A stretch of 64,000 nt of DNA from Prosthecobacter sp. SYSU 5D2 (GCF_039655865.1 NZ_JBBYXL010000014.1:108536-172535), one strand, 5' to 3'; shown: positions 25,490 to 35,195, counted from the first letter of the stretch. The notes: a model not told the origin generated them from the letters alone. Program-made: numbers and translations.

Positions 25490-25553
25490 ACGCTTGATGC
25501 CTTCAAGTGGCAAGAAAATGGACGTGCAAATGCCCGCCCAAACTAAAATCTGA

Positions 25554-25811
25554 TCAGGCCTTTTTATCTGCCTTTTTTTGCTTGGACCAGCGGAGGCGCT
25601 GAGCTGCAGCAATTTTTTCTTTGGCTTCGGGGGACATGGTGCGTTTTTTGCGCCCCGTGGGAGTGACTTTTTCGCTCTTGGCGAGCTTTTTAACTGCTTT
25701 GAAGTCGCCACCGAGAATGGATGCGAGTTCAGACTCAAGTTTCTCGATCTGTCTGGTAATTTCCAGAGCACGTGTAAGTTGATCCACCGAAGGAAGTGAT
25801 GATTTGGCCAT
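25554..25811 (-). CDS. Small basic protein with an AAQRLRW motif
   Basis: An 85-residue protein starting at ATG 25811 (MAKSSLPSVDQ). The first half is a predicted helix (LTRALEITRQIEKLESELASIL) and the second is very basic with KKRTMSPEAKEKIAAAQRLRWSKQKK. Similar 'SPEARxKIAAAQxxRW' tails recur in small verrucomicrobial and planctomycetal proteins and suggest nucleic-acid binding, but I know no tested function. Its upstream region is AT-rich with a perfect palindrome, so it is probably transcribed alone. Confidence 0.6.
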   Translation of the reverse strand: MAKSSLPSVDQLTRALEITRQIEKLESELASILGGDFKAVKKLAKSEKVTPTGRKKRTMSPEAKEKIAAAQRLRWSKQKKADKKA

Positions 25812-25832
25812 GAATATGTTGTTGGATTTAGT

Positions 25833-25848
25833 GAAGATACATATCTTC
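25833..25848 (-). promoter_or_regulatory. 16-bp palindrome upstream of the small basic protein gene
   Basis: GAAGATACATATCTTC has perfect 7-base arms around CA and lies 22 bases upstream of the ATG at 25811. A TTGACA hexamer (on the minus strand) occurs 17 bases before its upstream edge, so the dyad would overlap the -10 region and be well placed for repression. Confidence 0.35.
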
Positions 25849-25937
25849 TGAGTATTCCTAACCAATGTCAATCAAAGGTTGGTACTTTGTTAACATTTAG
25901 TCAGACAAGGCTTTTACCGGACTGTGAGTCTTCCAGA

Positions 25938-27251
25938 TTATGACTGGGGCAGATAACTGGCTTCAAGGTCCACTTTAAACCTCCAGGTTATCACCTCGTC
26001 CGGCTCGCCTGCGGCCCGTTTAAAGCTCAGGGTTACAGCACAGTCCTGACGTCGCAGACGGTATGGCAGCAGGTAACTTACCTGCATGGACTGCGGATCA
26101 TAACTTGCCGGCACTGTGCCCAGTCCTGCTATGCGGAGGCGCACGGTTTCAGGAACCACGGTGCCCACCCTTTGTAAATTCACCCTTATTTCCGGTCTCC
26201 TTTCTTTGATAACCTCACCCGGTGCAGGACTCATCTCTACAAGCTGACGGCCTTCTGAATCTTTCGCATCCGTCTTCAGGAAATGGTTCGAAGTCACATC
26301 CCCTCGCCCGCGAAAACTGGTGGCCAGACGGAAGTTGGCATCACTTTCCCCATGGATAATGAAGCGGCCGATCTTCCCAAGGGGAGTGTCCCAGTTCACT
26401 TTCTGACTGTTCACCGTAACCAGGGATTCATACCCCACTTGAAGCCCCATTTCTGCCATTGAGTCATCGAATACTCCGAACGGATAGGCAAAGCTGGTGC
26501 AGGGTACACCCGTGTTTTTCTCAACGAACTCTTTCGAGTCTTTCAGCTCACCGAGAACCCACTGAAGGTGCTCCTCATCACTTCTGCCTTTTTTATTCCT
26601 CAAGCTTTCATGCGAGACGCTGTGGCTCCCGATTTCGCATCCATACTTCATCATTTCTTTAATTTGCTCCCAGTTCAAACTCCTCCCGCCAATGTTTACA
26701 TACTTTTTATAAACGTATACGGTAAATGGGAAGCCGTATTCTTTTAGCACCGGGAAGGCGTAGGTATAGACTCCAACCCAGCCGTCATCCATGGTGATGA
26801 CGAGAGATTCTTCCGGAATATTTTTCAAACCTTTACGCCAGGCTATGACATCGCTCAAAGGAATGACCGGGATTCCTGACTCTTTGATGGCTTTCATCTG
26901 CTCGCGAAACTTGCTGGCAGCAATGATCATGGGACTTCCACCCCGCTCACGAAAGTCATGGTAGCCCAGAATGGAAACAACAGCCGATTTGTTAAGCTCA
27001 AACGGTTCGGCCTTGGGAGCGAGGTCTTCTTCCCTGGCTGCTTCAAAGACCGCACTGTCCTTCAACCGCTTTTCCATGGCTTCTTCCTCTGGCGTGAGGG
27101 GAGGAGCGGAGACTCCGGACGGATCATCAGGAGACGGCTCCTGGGTGATGCCTGCTGCTTCAGCCAGGCGGTCAAGTTTCGACTCAATGCGTTTACAAGC
27201 AGGAAGTCCAGGAAGGAGAACAAGGGAAAGGAGGAGCGTGAAGTAACGCAT
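25938..27251 (-). CDS. Polysaccharide deacetylase lipoprotein (NodB domain)
   Basis: A 437-residue envelope lipoprotein: MRYFTLLLSLVLLPGLPAC ends in a lipobox with Cys19. The NodB homology domain spans about 88-310, with the metal/catalytic motif TMDDG (153-157, Asp155-Asp156) and the zinc-binding HSVSH (His210, His214), then AYPFG. The C-terminal 110 residues look like a beta-sandwich accessory domain. It would remove N- or O-acetyl groups from a cell-wall or exopolysaccharide glycan. The gene lies downstream of a squalene/phytoene synthase gene on the same strand (69-base gap). Confidence 0.88.
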   Translation of the reverse strand: MRYFTLLLSLVLLPGLPACKRIESKLDRLAEAAGITQEPSPDDPSGVSAPPLTPEEEAMEKRLKDSAVFEAAREEDLAPKAEPFELNKSAVVSILGYHDFRERGGSPMIIAASKFREQMKAIKESGIPVIPLSDVIAWRKGLKNIPEESLVITMDDGWVGVYTYAFPVLKEYGFPFTVYVYKKYVNIGGRSLNWEQIKEMMKYGCEIGSHSVSHESLRNKKGRSDEEHLQWVLGELKDSKEFVEKNTGVPCTSFAYPFGVFDDSMAEMGLQVGYESLVTVNSQKVNWDTPLGKIGRFIIHGESDANFRLATSFRGRGDVTSNHFLKTDAKDSEGRQLVEMSPAPGEVIKERRPEIRVNLQRVGTVVPETVRLRIAGLGTVPASYDPQSMQVSYLLPYRLRRQDCAVTLSFKRAAGEPDEVITWRFKVDLEASYLPQS

Positions 27252-27320
27252 GCGTAGAGTTACATACGGGCAGACCTGATTGCAACCTTGACACGAGGCG
27301 GCTTTGACCGGCCACCATCC

Positions 27321-28307
27321 TCACTTTTCCAGCCTGCGGCAGAGCTTTTCCATGGCCTGCGCATTCCGGCACGCGATGGTGGCTTCCGCCAGAATCATGG
27401 CCATGTCCAGGCGGCTCACCTTGATGCCTTCCTTAACCTGCTTCCATGGGGCTGATTTCATCCTGGACAGGGTTTTGATGCCGATGAAAAGCGGAAGGGA
27501 GGTTGCGTAGCGCAGCTTGCCATCAGCAACGTGCTGGACGTAGAGCAGCCCCGATCCGAGGTGATCTCTGCAAACCTGCATCCACTGGGACCATTCCGCC
27601 TCCAGTTCTGCTTCCCCGGCCAGTCCGCCAGGCAGGTAACAGCGGCCATCACGCATGTCCTCACCGACATCTCTGAGGATGTTGATCAGCTGCAGCCCCT
27701 TGCCGAAGCTGGCACCCCAGGCCTTCATCTGGTCAACAGACACGGCAGGATCCAATGAGGCGGGTTTTTCAACGGCACACATCTCAGTCCAAAACTCTCC
27801 GACGCAACCTGCCACGAGCCAGGTGTATTCATCCAGTTCTGCGGCGGAATTTAGAGCACGCACCTGTCCATCCCCAGGGAAACGCTGGATGTCCAGAATC
27901 TGTCCCCGGATAATATGGTGTAGCACCTCACGGATGGCCCTGAGCCCTGCACCCTGCATCGTCCCCAGCCAGGCCAGACCGTCGGCAAAGCGCTCCATCA
28001 GACGGCGCTCAGCCTCGTCCTGTTGAAGAGAAACAAAGCGGGTGCGCACCGTCTCAGCCAGACGGGCGTGCACCTCAGGCTGCCCCTGCACCAGCGCTTC
28101 GTATTCCTGCAAACACTCCAGGCGCAGTTCCGCGGGGACATCGGCGGTGTCGGCGATTGTATCCGCCGTTCGTGCCAGCAAATAAGCGAGGGAAATGGGC
28201 TCCCGAAGCTCACGCGGCAGCGCCTTCAGTGTGAGGTAAAAAGAGCGGGAAACGGAGGCCAGCAACTGGCCGCCCAGCTCCCGTTCGTGGTGTGATTCAT
28301 CAGACAT
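27321..28307 (-). CDS. Squalene/phytoene synthase family protein
   Basis: A head-to-head prenyl synthase of about 328 residues. The first aspartate motif is D49-T-I-A-D53 (LARTADTIADT) and the second is in LQLINILRDVGEDMRDGRCYLP, both of which bind Mg-diphosphate. ATG 28307 (MSDESHHERE) is used; an upstream ATG at 28349 adds 14 residues unlike the family. The hydrophobic, Trp-containing sequence favours squalene-type over phytoene-type synthesis but does not prove it. No hopanoid or carotenoid genes are nearby. It follows the SGNH/hydrolase fusion gene after 57 bases. Confidence 0.87.
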   Translation of the reverse strand: MSDESHHERELGGQLLASVSRSFYLTLKALPRELREPISLAYLLARTADTIADTADVPAELRLECLQEYEALVQGQPEVHARLAETVRTRFVSLQQDEAERRLMERFADGLAWLGTMQGAGLRAIREVLHHIIRGQILDIQRFPGDGQVRALNSAAELDEYTWLVAGCVGEFWTEMCAVEKPASLDPAVSVDQMKAWGASFGKGLQLINILRDVGEDMRDGRCYLPGGLAGEAELEAEWSQWMQVCRDHLGSGLLYVQHVADGKLRYATSLPLFIGIKTLSRMKSAPWKQVKEGIKVSRLDMAMILAEATIACRNAQAMEKLCRRLEK

Positions 28308-28364
28308 CAGCGCCTCAATACCGCCTGCCCGCCCGGCGCTCCAGCACAAACTGCGGTGGTCTGC

Positions 28365-30053
28365 TCAGCGGGTGTTCTTGAGGATGAAATCTACGATCGG
28401 CGTGCTGTCATCCAACCCGTGAGGATGATGACCGACACCCGGCTTGGCGATCAGGGTGATGCTGCCGCCAAGCGCTTTATAGCGCTCCGCGATGACACCT
28501 GTGTTTTCCTCCCACGGCACTACTTCATCCGCATCCCCATAGACATGCAGCAGGGGCACTTTGCTCCTGGCCAAAGGAGCGAGGTTATCTACCGGATTCA
28601 CTTTGGCAGCGAGCGCCTCGGCCTCATCTTTGAAGCCCCACAGTTTAAGCACACGATCCCAGTTCTTCGGGTCGCCCTTCCCCTGCCCTTTGCCTCCGGG
28701 CCAGCTTTTGAAATCGCACACAGGGGCATCGGCATAGATGCAGGAAACTTTGTCCGGATTGGCCGCAGCCCAGTTATAGCAATAAAGACCGCCCCGGCTC
28801 AGCCCGACGAGCGACGGCTTCTTGCTCAGCCCATAGCGTGTGGTGAGCTCCTGATAAAAAACATTCCAATGTGCCACTGCGCCGGGAGAGCCCAGCATGT
28901 CCTGCACTTTCAAATAAGCGATGTGATAGCCTTTTTCCAGCAGGGCGATATCTGGGGCGGGTTTGTGGCCAAAAAACTCCCCATGCCAGACCCAAGGCAT
29001 GCCTGCCGCAGGCTGCTTGGGGACCACCACTAGAGCAGCTTTGCCATCCACCATGAAGTCGTATTTGGGAAACCCGTTCCAATCGGAGACAGTGCCCGGA
29101 AAACCGGCTGCCGATGTCTTCATTTGCGCAAGATCCCGCGCTCTGGCATCCAGGTCAGCGGCTTGTTTTTGTGCTTCAGCCAATGGCAGGCCTTCTTTCA
29201 CCCCAGGACGGGTGTGTTTGGTTTCCGTCAGCCAGGCATCCCGTAGAAGGTTCACCTTTTTTTGCACCGTTTCGAAGATGGCCGTCCCATTCGGATTGTC
29301 AGGCTTCCCATCGCCAGAAACCTTGAGCCCCCAATGCTGCAAAAGTGGCTTTGCCATGACGAGATGCCCCTCTGCATTGGGGTGGATGCCGTCCTTGGAA
29401 AAAGTAAACTGGGCATCACCGCGCCGGGCTTCCGCCAGCGCCTGGGTCATCGCGCCATGCACATCCAACACTACCCAGCCCTCTTTGCGCTGATTCAGCA
29501 GCCACTGGCTGTAGGCGGTCAGAACTTCATCGTAACCCGCGTATGGCTGCGGATACTCCTTCAGCCCGGCAGGCAGCAGCCTGGCCTGGATCGGCAATGG
29601 GTCAAAGGCAGCCGGAGTTAAATGAATAATCTCGGCCCCCACCGCAGCCACTTTGGCCCTCAGCTTCAACATCCCATCCTGATAAGCTTTCATGCGCTCC
29701 GGGCTCAGCGGATAGTAGATCCCATCATTCATGCCATAACAGGCAATGACGAGCTGGGGTTTCGTTTTGGCCAGCACCCGGTCCAGGCGTTCATGCAGAT
29801 CTGGACGCGGAAATTTGCCCCCGGCGTGGCCTTCTTCCGACAGACCGGAAACCGTCTCGCTGGACAGTCCCAGGTTCATGATTTCATACTTTTTCTCCGG
29901 ATGCTGAGCGATCAAAGCCGCCTCCACAATCTGCACATAGGTCCCGTTATAAGTGATGCTGTCCCCCAAAATCAGGATGCGCTGCGCATCCGGCAGGGCT
30001 GCATGAAGAGGCAGCAGGCAGAGACAAAGAACTGTGAGCAATAAGATGCGCAT
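28365..30053 (-). CDS. Secreted fusion: SGNH/GDSL hydrolase + alpha/beta hydrolase
   Basis: A 562-residue exported protein with signal MRILLLTVLCLCLLPLHAA. Residues about 24-240 are an SGNH esterase with GDSIT (30-34, Ser32), CYGMNDG as block III and DGIHPNAEGH as the Asp-His block. Residues about 330-562 are an alpha/beta hydrolase with the elbow GLSRGG, acid in YGDADEVVP and His in GVGHHPHG. Two separate Ser-His-Asp esterase units in one chain suggest removal of several acyl groups from one polysaccharide. The ATG at 30095 is rejected because it would place 14 polar residues before the signal. Confidence 0.88.
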   Translation of the reverse strand: MRILLLTVLCLCLLPLHAALPDAQRILILGDSITYNGTYVQIVEAALIAQHPEKKYEIMNLGLSSETVSGLSEEGHAGGKFPRPDLHERLDRVLAKTKPQLVIACYGMNDGIYYPLSPERMKAYQDGMLKLRAKVAAVGAEIIHLTPAAFDPLPIQARLLPAGLKEYPQPYAGYDEVLTAYSQWLLNQRKEGWVVLDVHGAMTQALAEARRGDAQFTFSKDGIHPNAEGHLVMAKPLLQHWGLKVSGDGKPDNPNGTAIFETVQKKVNLLRDAWLTETKHTRPGVKEGLPLAEAQKQAADLDARARDLAQMKTSAAGFPGTVSDWNGFPKYDFMVDGKAALVVVPKQPAAGMPWVWHGEFFGHKPAPDIALLEKGYHIAYLKVQDMLGSPGAVAHWNVFYQELTTRYGLSKKPSLVGLSRGGLYCYNWAAANPDKVSCIYADAPVCDFKSWPGGKGQGKGDPKNWDRVLKLWGFKDEAEALAAKVNPVDNLAPLARSKVPLLHVYGDADEVVPWEENTGVIAERYKALGGSITLIAKPGVGHHPHGLDDSTPIVDFILKNTR

Positions 30054-30127
30054 GGTGGAAATGGAAGTACGAGGTAGAACAGGCTGACTCTTCATAGAAT
30101 CACAAAAGAGATCTGCAATGGATTCAG

Positions 30128-31105
30128 TCAGACAATCAGCATGCAGTCTCCATAACTGAAAAAGCGGTATCGCTCGCGGATGGCCTCTTCATAGGCGCGG
30201 AGGATGAGTTCCTTGCCGGCAAAGGCGCTCACCAGCATGATGAGCGTGGACTTGGGCAGATGAAAATTCGTCAGCATGGCCCCCACGGCATTAAACTTGT
30301 AACCGGGGTAAATGAAGATGTCCGTGCTGCCGCTGGCAGCCTCCACGCGGCCATGGTGATCCCTGGCCACAGTCTCCAGCGTGCGCATGGCGGTGGTGCC
30401 CACAGCGACCACCCTTTGAGCCTTTTGTACTGCGGAGGCGGTTTCCGCGCTCACCTGATACTGCTCGCTGTGCATGACGTGCTCTTCGATCTTGTCCGCT
30501 TTCACCGGCTGAAAAGTGCCCACGCCCACATGCAGCGTGACGAAGGCATGGGGCAGCTTTTCCAGGATGTCTGGTGTGAAATGCAAACCGGCTGTCGGTG
30601 CGGCAATGGCTCCGGCTGCCTGGGCAAAGACGGTCTGGTATCGCTCCCGATCCGCAGGCTGGTCATCCCGCCCCATGTAGTGTGGCAGCGCCAGATGCCC
30701 ATGAGCATCTTCGTCCACTTCACGGTCCCATTCGATGATGCGCTCGCCGTTTTCCAGGATCTCCTGCACGGTGCCGGTGGCTTCGCCGATCTGTACGGTA
30801 TTGCCCATCCGAAACTTCTTTCCCGGCTTCACCATGCAGCGCCAGCGTGTGGCTGTCAGCGGTTCCAGGCGCAGCACTTCACGGCCTCCATCATTGGAAA
30901 AATAACGCGCCGGGACGACGCGTGTGTTGTTCATCACCCAGAGGTCCCCTGGCCTGACAAAGGTCGGCAAATCTGCAAACTGCCGGTGCTCCACGGTCCC
31001 CGTTTCACGATGCACCACCAGCATGCGTGATGCGGCGCGGTCTGGCAGCGGCTCACTGGCGATGAGTTCGGGCGGGAGGTGATAATCAAAGTCGGAGGTG
31101 AGCAC
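30128..31105 (-). CDS. queA: S-adenosylmethionine:tRNA ribosyltransferase-isomerase
   Basis: Transfers and isomerises the ribose of SAM onto preQ1-tRNA to form epoxyqueuosine in the queuosine pathway. The 325-residue protein opens SDFDYHLPPELIASEPLPDRAASRMLVVHR, and PGDLWVMNNTRVVPAR, PTAGLHFTPDIL, HVGVGTFQPV and VGTTAMRTLE are QueA hallmarks. Length is slightly below the usual 340-360. The start is GTG at 31105. No other queuosine genes are adjacent. Confidence 0.96.
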   Translation of the reverse strand: MLTSDFDYHLPPELIASEPLPDRAASRMLVVHRETGTVEHRQFADLPTFVRPGDLWVMNNTRVVPARYFSNDGGREVLRLEPLTATRWRCMVKPGKKFRMGNTVQIGEATGTVQEILENGERIIEWDREVDEDAHGHLALPHYMGRDDQPADRERYQTVFAQAAGAIAAPTAGLHFTPDILEKLPHAFVTLHVGVGTFQPVKADKIEEHVMHSEQYQVSAETASAVQKAQRVVAVGTTAMRTLETVARDHHGRVEAASGSTDIFIYPGYKFNAVGAMLTNFHLPKSTLIMLVSAFAGKELILRAYEEAIRERYRFFSYGDCMLIV

Positions 31106-31219
31106 GGCGGGAAAGTTCAGGTTTACGGGTGGGGATCATAGCAGGAAAGCGAAAAATGATCAGAGCGGGTGATGCGCAGCACTTGCCAGAGAGGTGCGTT
31201 GCTTCCACCATGCCGCCTC

Positions 31220-32509
31220 ATGCGCTTGTTTCCTCTTGCTCTCTTATCGTTGCTAATCGTTCCCGTCTTTGCAGAAGATAAAACTCTGGCTCTTGTCCCG
31301 GCGCAGGAATGCCGGCCCCGCATGGGCCTGCCAAATTTTCTGGCAAAGGTCAGCCAGCCGGGCGCGGAAGTTCGTATTGGCTACCTCGGCGGCAGCATCA
31401 CGGCCCAGAAAGGCTGGCGGCCAAAAACGCTCGTCCATTTTCAGCAGAGCTATCCTCAGGCGAAGATCAGCGAGATCAATGCGGCCATCGGTGGCACCGG
31501 TTCGGACCTTGGCGTGTTTCGCGTCAAACAGGACGTACTGGATCACACGCCGGATCTGTTGTTTGTCGAGTTTGCCGTCAATGACGGCGGTGCGGCCCCT
31601 GAGCAGATCTACCGCTGCATGGAGGGCATCGTCCGGCAGACCTGGAAAGCGCTGCCAGACTGTGACATCTGCTTTGTCTATACCCTGACGGAAGCCCTGT
31701 CCCCGCCGATGAAGGAAGGGAACTTCCAGCGCTCCGCCAGCGCCATGGAAAAAGTGGCGGATCATTACGGCATCCCCACGATCCACATGGGCATGGAAGT
31801 GGCCCGGCTGGCCAAGGAAGGCAAGCTGCTCTGGAGAGCCCCGCTGCCCAAAACGGATGAAGAAAAACAAGCCCTGGGGGACAAGTTTGTCTTCGCTCCG
31901 GACAGCGTGCATCCGCATGTGGAGACAGGTCATGAATTGTATCTGGCCGCCATCGTGCGCTCCCTGGAGCCCATCAAATCCGCATCAAAGACCCCGGCTT
32001 CACATTCCCTGCCCGCTCCTTTCATCGCTACGAATTATGAACGCGCCCAGCTCCTGCCGATTACTCAGGCGACGCTTTCTCAAGGCTTTGTTGCGCTGGA
32101 TTCCAAAACAGATCCTTTTGGCAAACGCTGGGCCAACCGCATGACCTCTCTGCATAAAGGCAGCAAGCCTGGTGACACGATCACCTTCAAATTCAAAGGC
32201 ACCCGCTGCGCTATCTATGATCTCGTGGGTCCGGATGGAGGCCAGGTCATCATCACTCTGGATGACCAGCCGGCCAAAATCGTGCCCCGCTTTGATGCCT
32301 ATTGCACCTACCACCGGCTTTCCACGTTGCTGATCGGGACCGGCCTTGAAGATATCGAACACACGGTGAAAATCGAAATTCATCCTGACCAGCCCGACAA
32401 GGCCACCATCCTCGCCAAGAATAAAAACGTCATGGACAAGCCGGAACGTTTTGATGGAACCGTCATTTATCCAGGTGCCATTTTGGTCGTGGGTGAGATC
32501 CTGCCATAA
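31220..32509 (+). CDS. Secreted SGNH-type hydrolase with a C-terminal accessory domain
   Basis: A 429-residue exported protein with signal MRLFPLALLSLLIVPVFAE; the upstream ATG at 31169 would put 17 residues in front of it. SGNH block I is GGSIT (57-61, Ser59), block III is in FVEFAVNDGG and the Asp-His block is DSVHPH (about 233-238). The last 160 residues resemble a carbohydrate-binding beta-sandwich (FKFKGTRCAIYDLVGPDGGQV). It is probably a sugar O-acyl esterase; sialate or xylan O-acetylesterase are possibilities given the sialidase nearby, but specificity is not visible. Confidence 0.82.
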   Translation: MRLFPLALLSLLIVPVFAEDKTLALVPAQECRPRMGLPNFLAKVSQPGAEVRIGYLGGSITAQKGWRPKTLVHFQQSYPQAKISEINAAIGGTGSDLGVFRVKQDVLDHTPDLLFVEFAVNDGGAAPEQIYRCMEGIVRQTWKALPDCDICFVYTLTEALSPPMKEGNFQRSASAMEKVADHYGIPTIHMGMEVARLAKEGKLLWRAPLPKTDEEKQALGDKFVFAPDSVHPHVETGHELYLAAIVRSLEPIKSASKTPASHSLPAPFIATNYERAQLLPITQATLSQGFVALDSKTDPFGKRWANRMTSLHKGSKPGDTITFKFKGTRCAIYDLVGPDGGQVIITLDDQPAKIVPRFDAYCTYHRLSTLLIGTGLEDIEHTVKIEIHPDQPDKATILAKNKNVMDKPERFDGTVIYPGAILVVGEILP

Positions 32510-32519
32510 CCTTGCCGCA

Positions 32520-33401
32520 TCAGGCTTTCAGCACCTTCATTAAATCGGCCAGAGGCACCATGAGCCGCCCTTGCTGACAGGCAAAAACATGGGTGATCTT
32601 GGGGCTTCCTTTCAGTGGGATGGGCTGGATGGCTGTTTTCATAATGCCCGCCAGCGCTGCCGGGAGCAGGGCGATGCCTGACCCCGCCGCCACCATTAAC
32701 GCTACGGCCTGGGCGCGAGGAGATTCCAGGATGATGCGTGGGCGGAATCCGGCCGCTTTACAAAGCTCCCTCACATGCGCTGCGAAGGCTGGTGCCGATT
32801 CATGCGACACAGCAATGAAGGATTCCTCCGCCAGTGATTTCAGCGCCAGGCTTCGTGAACCTGCCAGCCGGTGCCCCGGCGGAACAAAGCACATCAAGGG
32901 CTCCTGATGCCAGGCCAGAAACTGGATCCCGGCAGGCTTCACTGAAGGCACAATGCCCACGAACCCGCCGTCCAGACGTCCTTCCGCAATGGCTTTGAGC
33001 TGCTCGTTGGGAGAGAGGTCCTGCAGCATGATCTGCACAGCGGGATACAGCTCACGGTAGCGGCGGAAGCTCTCCACCAGCTCATCATTCATCACCGCGC
33101 TGACAAAGCCCAACCGCAGCCGGGCAGTTTCGCCCATGGCTGAGCGCCGGGCGATCTCCCCTGCCCTGGCCAGCAACCTGGGCAGGCTGCGAGTTTCTTC
33201 ATAAAACAGGCTGCCTGCCGATGTCAGCGCTACCCGGCGCGGTTCCCGTGAGAAAAGCTGCGCACCGATCTTTTCCTCCAGCGTGCGGATGTGACGGGAA
33301 AGCGGCGGCTGGGCCAGATTCAGCCGCCGTGCCGCGCGCGTAAAGGAGAGCTCCTCCGCCACGGCAATAAAACATTCAATCTCACGAATGGAATAGTCCA
33401 T
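32520..33401 (-). CDS. LysR-family transcriptional regulator, divergent from ilvD
   Basis: A 293-residue regulator: winged HTH at residues 1-60 (IREIECFIAVAEELSFTRAARRLNLAQPPLSRHIR) and an effector-binding domain from about residue 90. The start codon overlaps a T-N11-A dyad, consistent with autoregulation. It is divergent from ilvD with 89 bases between the start codons, so ilvD is a likely target. Its dyad recurs in front of the ABC importer at 9.3 kb. The plus-strand SGNH gene ends 10 bases from its 3' end. Confidence 0.92.
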   Translation of the reverse strand: MDYSIREIECFIAVAEELSFTRAARRLNLAQPPLSRHIRTLEEKIGAQLFSREPRRVALTSAGSLFYEETRSLPRLLARAGEIARRSAMGETARLRLGFVSAVMNDELVESFRRYRELYPAVQIMLQDLSPNEQLKAIAEGRLDGGFVGIVPSVKPAGIQFLAWHQEPLMCFVPPGHRLAGSRSLALKSLAEESFIAVSHESAPAFAAHVRELCKAAGFRPRIILESPRAQAVALMVAAGSGIALLPAALAGIMKTAIQPIPLKGSPKITHVFACQQGRLMVPLADLMKVLKA

Positions 33402-33422
33402 ACTGAAACGGTATCACAAATG
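33399..33422. promoter_or_regulatory. LysR-type (T-N11-A) operator candidate over the LysR start codon
   Basis: The core ATACTGAAACGGTAT (33400-33414) is a near-perfect dyad (one mismatch) that overlaps the complement of the LysR ATG (33399-33401) and faces ilvD 77 bases away. It matches the block at 9302-9325 at 20 of 24 positions, all differences being transitions. A site at the regulator's own start codon suits autorepression. Confidence 0.5.
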
Positions 33423-33490
33423 CACAAAAGTGGTAATTCAATCATGATTAGGCCGTGTCATTTTGTGTCCGTCACCACCACACACAAATC

Positions 33491-35170
33491 ATGGCCATCA
33501 GCGACACCATCAAAAGAGGAGCCATTCGCGCTCCGCACCGCAGCCTACTCCGCGCCACCGGAGTCATTCAGTCTGAGGACGACTGGGACAAGCCTTTCAT
33601 TGCGATTGCTAACTCCTTCGTCCAGATCATTCCCGGCCACGCGCATCTGGATGTGGTGGGGAAGAAAGTGCGCGAAGCCGTGCGTGCAGCCGGCGGGGTG
33701 CCTTTCGAATTCAACACCATCGGCGTAGATGATGGCATCGCCATGGGCCATGGCGGCATGAAGTACTCTCTGGCTTCCAGGGAAATCATCGCCGACTCCG
33801 TTGAGACGATGCTGCGTGCCCATTGTTTTGACGGTGTGGTGTGCATCCCCAATTGCGACAAGATCGTGCCCGGCATGATGATGGGCGCGGCGCGGGTGAA
33901 CATCCCTTCCCTGTTTGTTTCTGGCGGCCCCATGCGATCCGGCAAGGATCCGACGACTGGCCGGTCGCTGAACCTCGCCTCCGTGTTTGAGGCCGTGGGC
34001 CAGCTATCTGCCAATACAATCACCGAGGAACAGCTCAGCACGATTGAAAAAAATGCCTGTCCCACCTGCGGCTCCTGCTCCGGCATGTTCACCGCCAATT
34101 CCATGAACTGCCTGTGCGAGGCCCTGGGCTGGGCGCTGCCGGGCAATGGTTCCATCCTGGCCACAGATCCGGCACGTGATGCGCTGTTTGAACGGGCTGG
34201 CCGGACCATCGTGCGGCTGGTGCGGGACAATGTGCGGCCATCGGACCTTTTGACACGTGAGGCTTTTGAAAACGCGCTGGCGCTGGACATGGCCATGGGC
34301 GGATCTTCCAACACCATCTTGCACACCATTGCAGTGGCGCATGAGGCTGGAGTGCCGCTGACCATGGCAGACTTCAATGCCATCGCCGAGCGGGTTCCCC
34401 ACATCTGCAAAGTGGCTCCGTCAGGTCATTATTACATGGAGGACGTGGACCGTGCCGGCGGCATCATGGCCATATTGAAGACACTGCAAAAGAAGCCGGG
34501 TGTCCTTCATGAGGATGCTTTCACCGTGAGTGGCCTAACCATCGGTGAAACCATCTCCGCTGCGGAAGTGAAGGACGATGACGTCATCCGGCCTATCGAA
34601 AGGGCACACTCGCCGAAGGGCGGGCTGGCGGTGCTGTATGGCAACATCGCGCCGGATGGGTGTGTGGTGAAGACGGCAGGGGTGAATCCAAGCATGATGG
34701 AATTCACCGGGAAGGCGGTCATCTTTGAATCGCAGGAGGAGGCCCATGTGGGCATCCTGGGCGGGCGCGTGAATGCTGGAGACGTGGTGGTGATCCGTTA
34801 CGAAGGTCCACGCGGCGGCCCCGGCATGCAGGAGATGCTCGCGCCCACGGCGGCAATCGCCGGGCGTGGATTGGGCGATTCCGTGGCCTTAATCACAGAT
34901 GGCCGTTTTTCTGGGGCGACACGCGGCGGGGCCATCGGCCATGTATCGCCTGAAGCGGCGGCAGGTGGTCCCATAGCATTGATTGAGGCCGGTGATCTCA
35001 TTGAGATCAACATCCCTGCACGAACCATCCGCATGCTGGTTTCAGACGAAGTGCTGGAAGAGCGCCGGGGCGGATGGACTCCGCCAGCCCCCAAGGCGCG
35101 GACGGGTTACCTAGCAAGGTATGCAGCGATGGTGGGGAGCGCGGACACAGGAGCCATTTTGCGAGTGTAA
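33491..35170 (+). CDS. ilvD: Dihydroxy-acid dehydratase
   Basis: Dehydrates 2,3-dihydroxy-isovalerate and dihydroxy-methylvalerate in valine, leucine and isoleucine synthesis. The ATG at 33491 gives [20 protein letters not shown], aligned with the known N-termini; an earlier ATG at 33455 would add 12 unrelated residues. Iron-sulfur cysteines are Cys122 ([11 protein letters not shown]) and the CPTCGSC block (190-196). At 559 residues it matches the short Bacillus-type IlvD rather than the ~616-residue E. coli form. No other branched-chain amino-acid genes adjoin; regulation by the divergent LysR is likely. Confidence 0.96.
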   Translation: MAISDTIKRGAIRAPHRSLLRATGVIQSEDDWDKPFIAIANSFVQIIPGHAHLDVVGKKVREAVRAAGGVPFEFNTIGVDDGIAMGHGGMKYSLASREIIADSVETMLRAHCFDGVVCIPNCDKIVPGMMMGAARVNIPSLFVSGGPMRSGKDPTTGRSLNLASVFEAVGQLSANTITEEQLSTIEKNACPTCGSCSGMFTANSMNCLCEALGWALPGNGSILATDPARDALFERAGRTIVRLVRDNVRPSDLLTREAFENALALDMAMGGSSNTILHTIAVAHEAGVPLTMADFNAIAERVPHICKVAPSGHYYMEDVDRAGGIMAILKTLQKKPGVLHEDAFTVSGLTIGETISAAEVKDDDVIRPIERAHSPKGGLAVLYGNIAPDGCVVKTAGVNPSMMEFTGKAVIFESQEEAHVGILGGRVNAGDVVVIRYEGPRGGPGMQEMLAPTAAIAGRGLGDSVALITDGRFSGATRGGAIGHVSPEAAAGGPIALIEAGDLIEINIPARTIRMLVSDEVLEERRGGWTPPAPKARTGYLARYAAMVGSADTGAILRV

Positions 35171-35195
35171 GACCCCAAAAATCGATGCGACAGCC

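Noticed and set aside
33440..33449. AATCATGATT palindrome between LysR and ilvD
   Set aside because: Only 10 bases with no second copy noticed; chance occurrence is likely, and the T-N11-A dyad next to it is a better operator.
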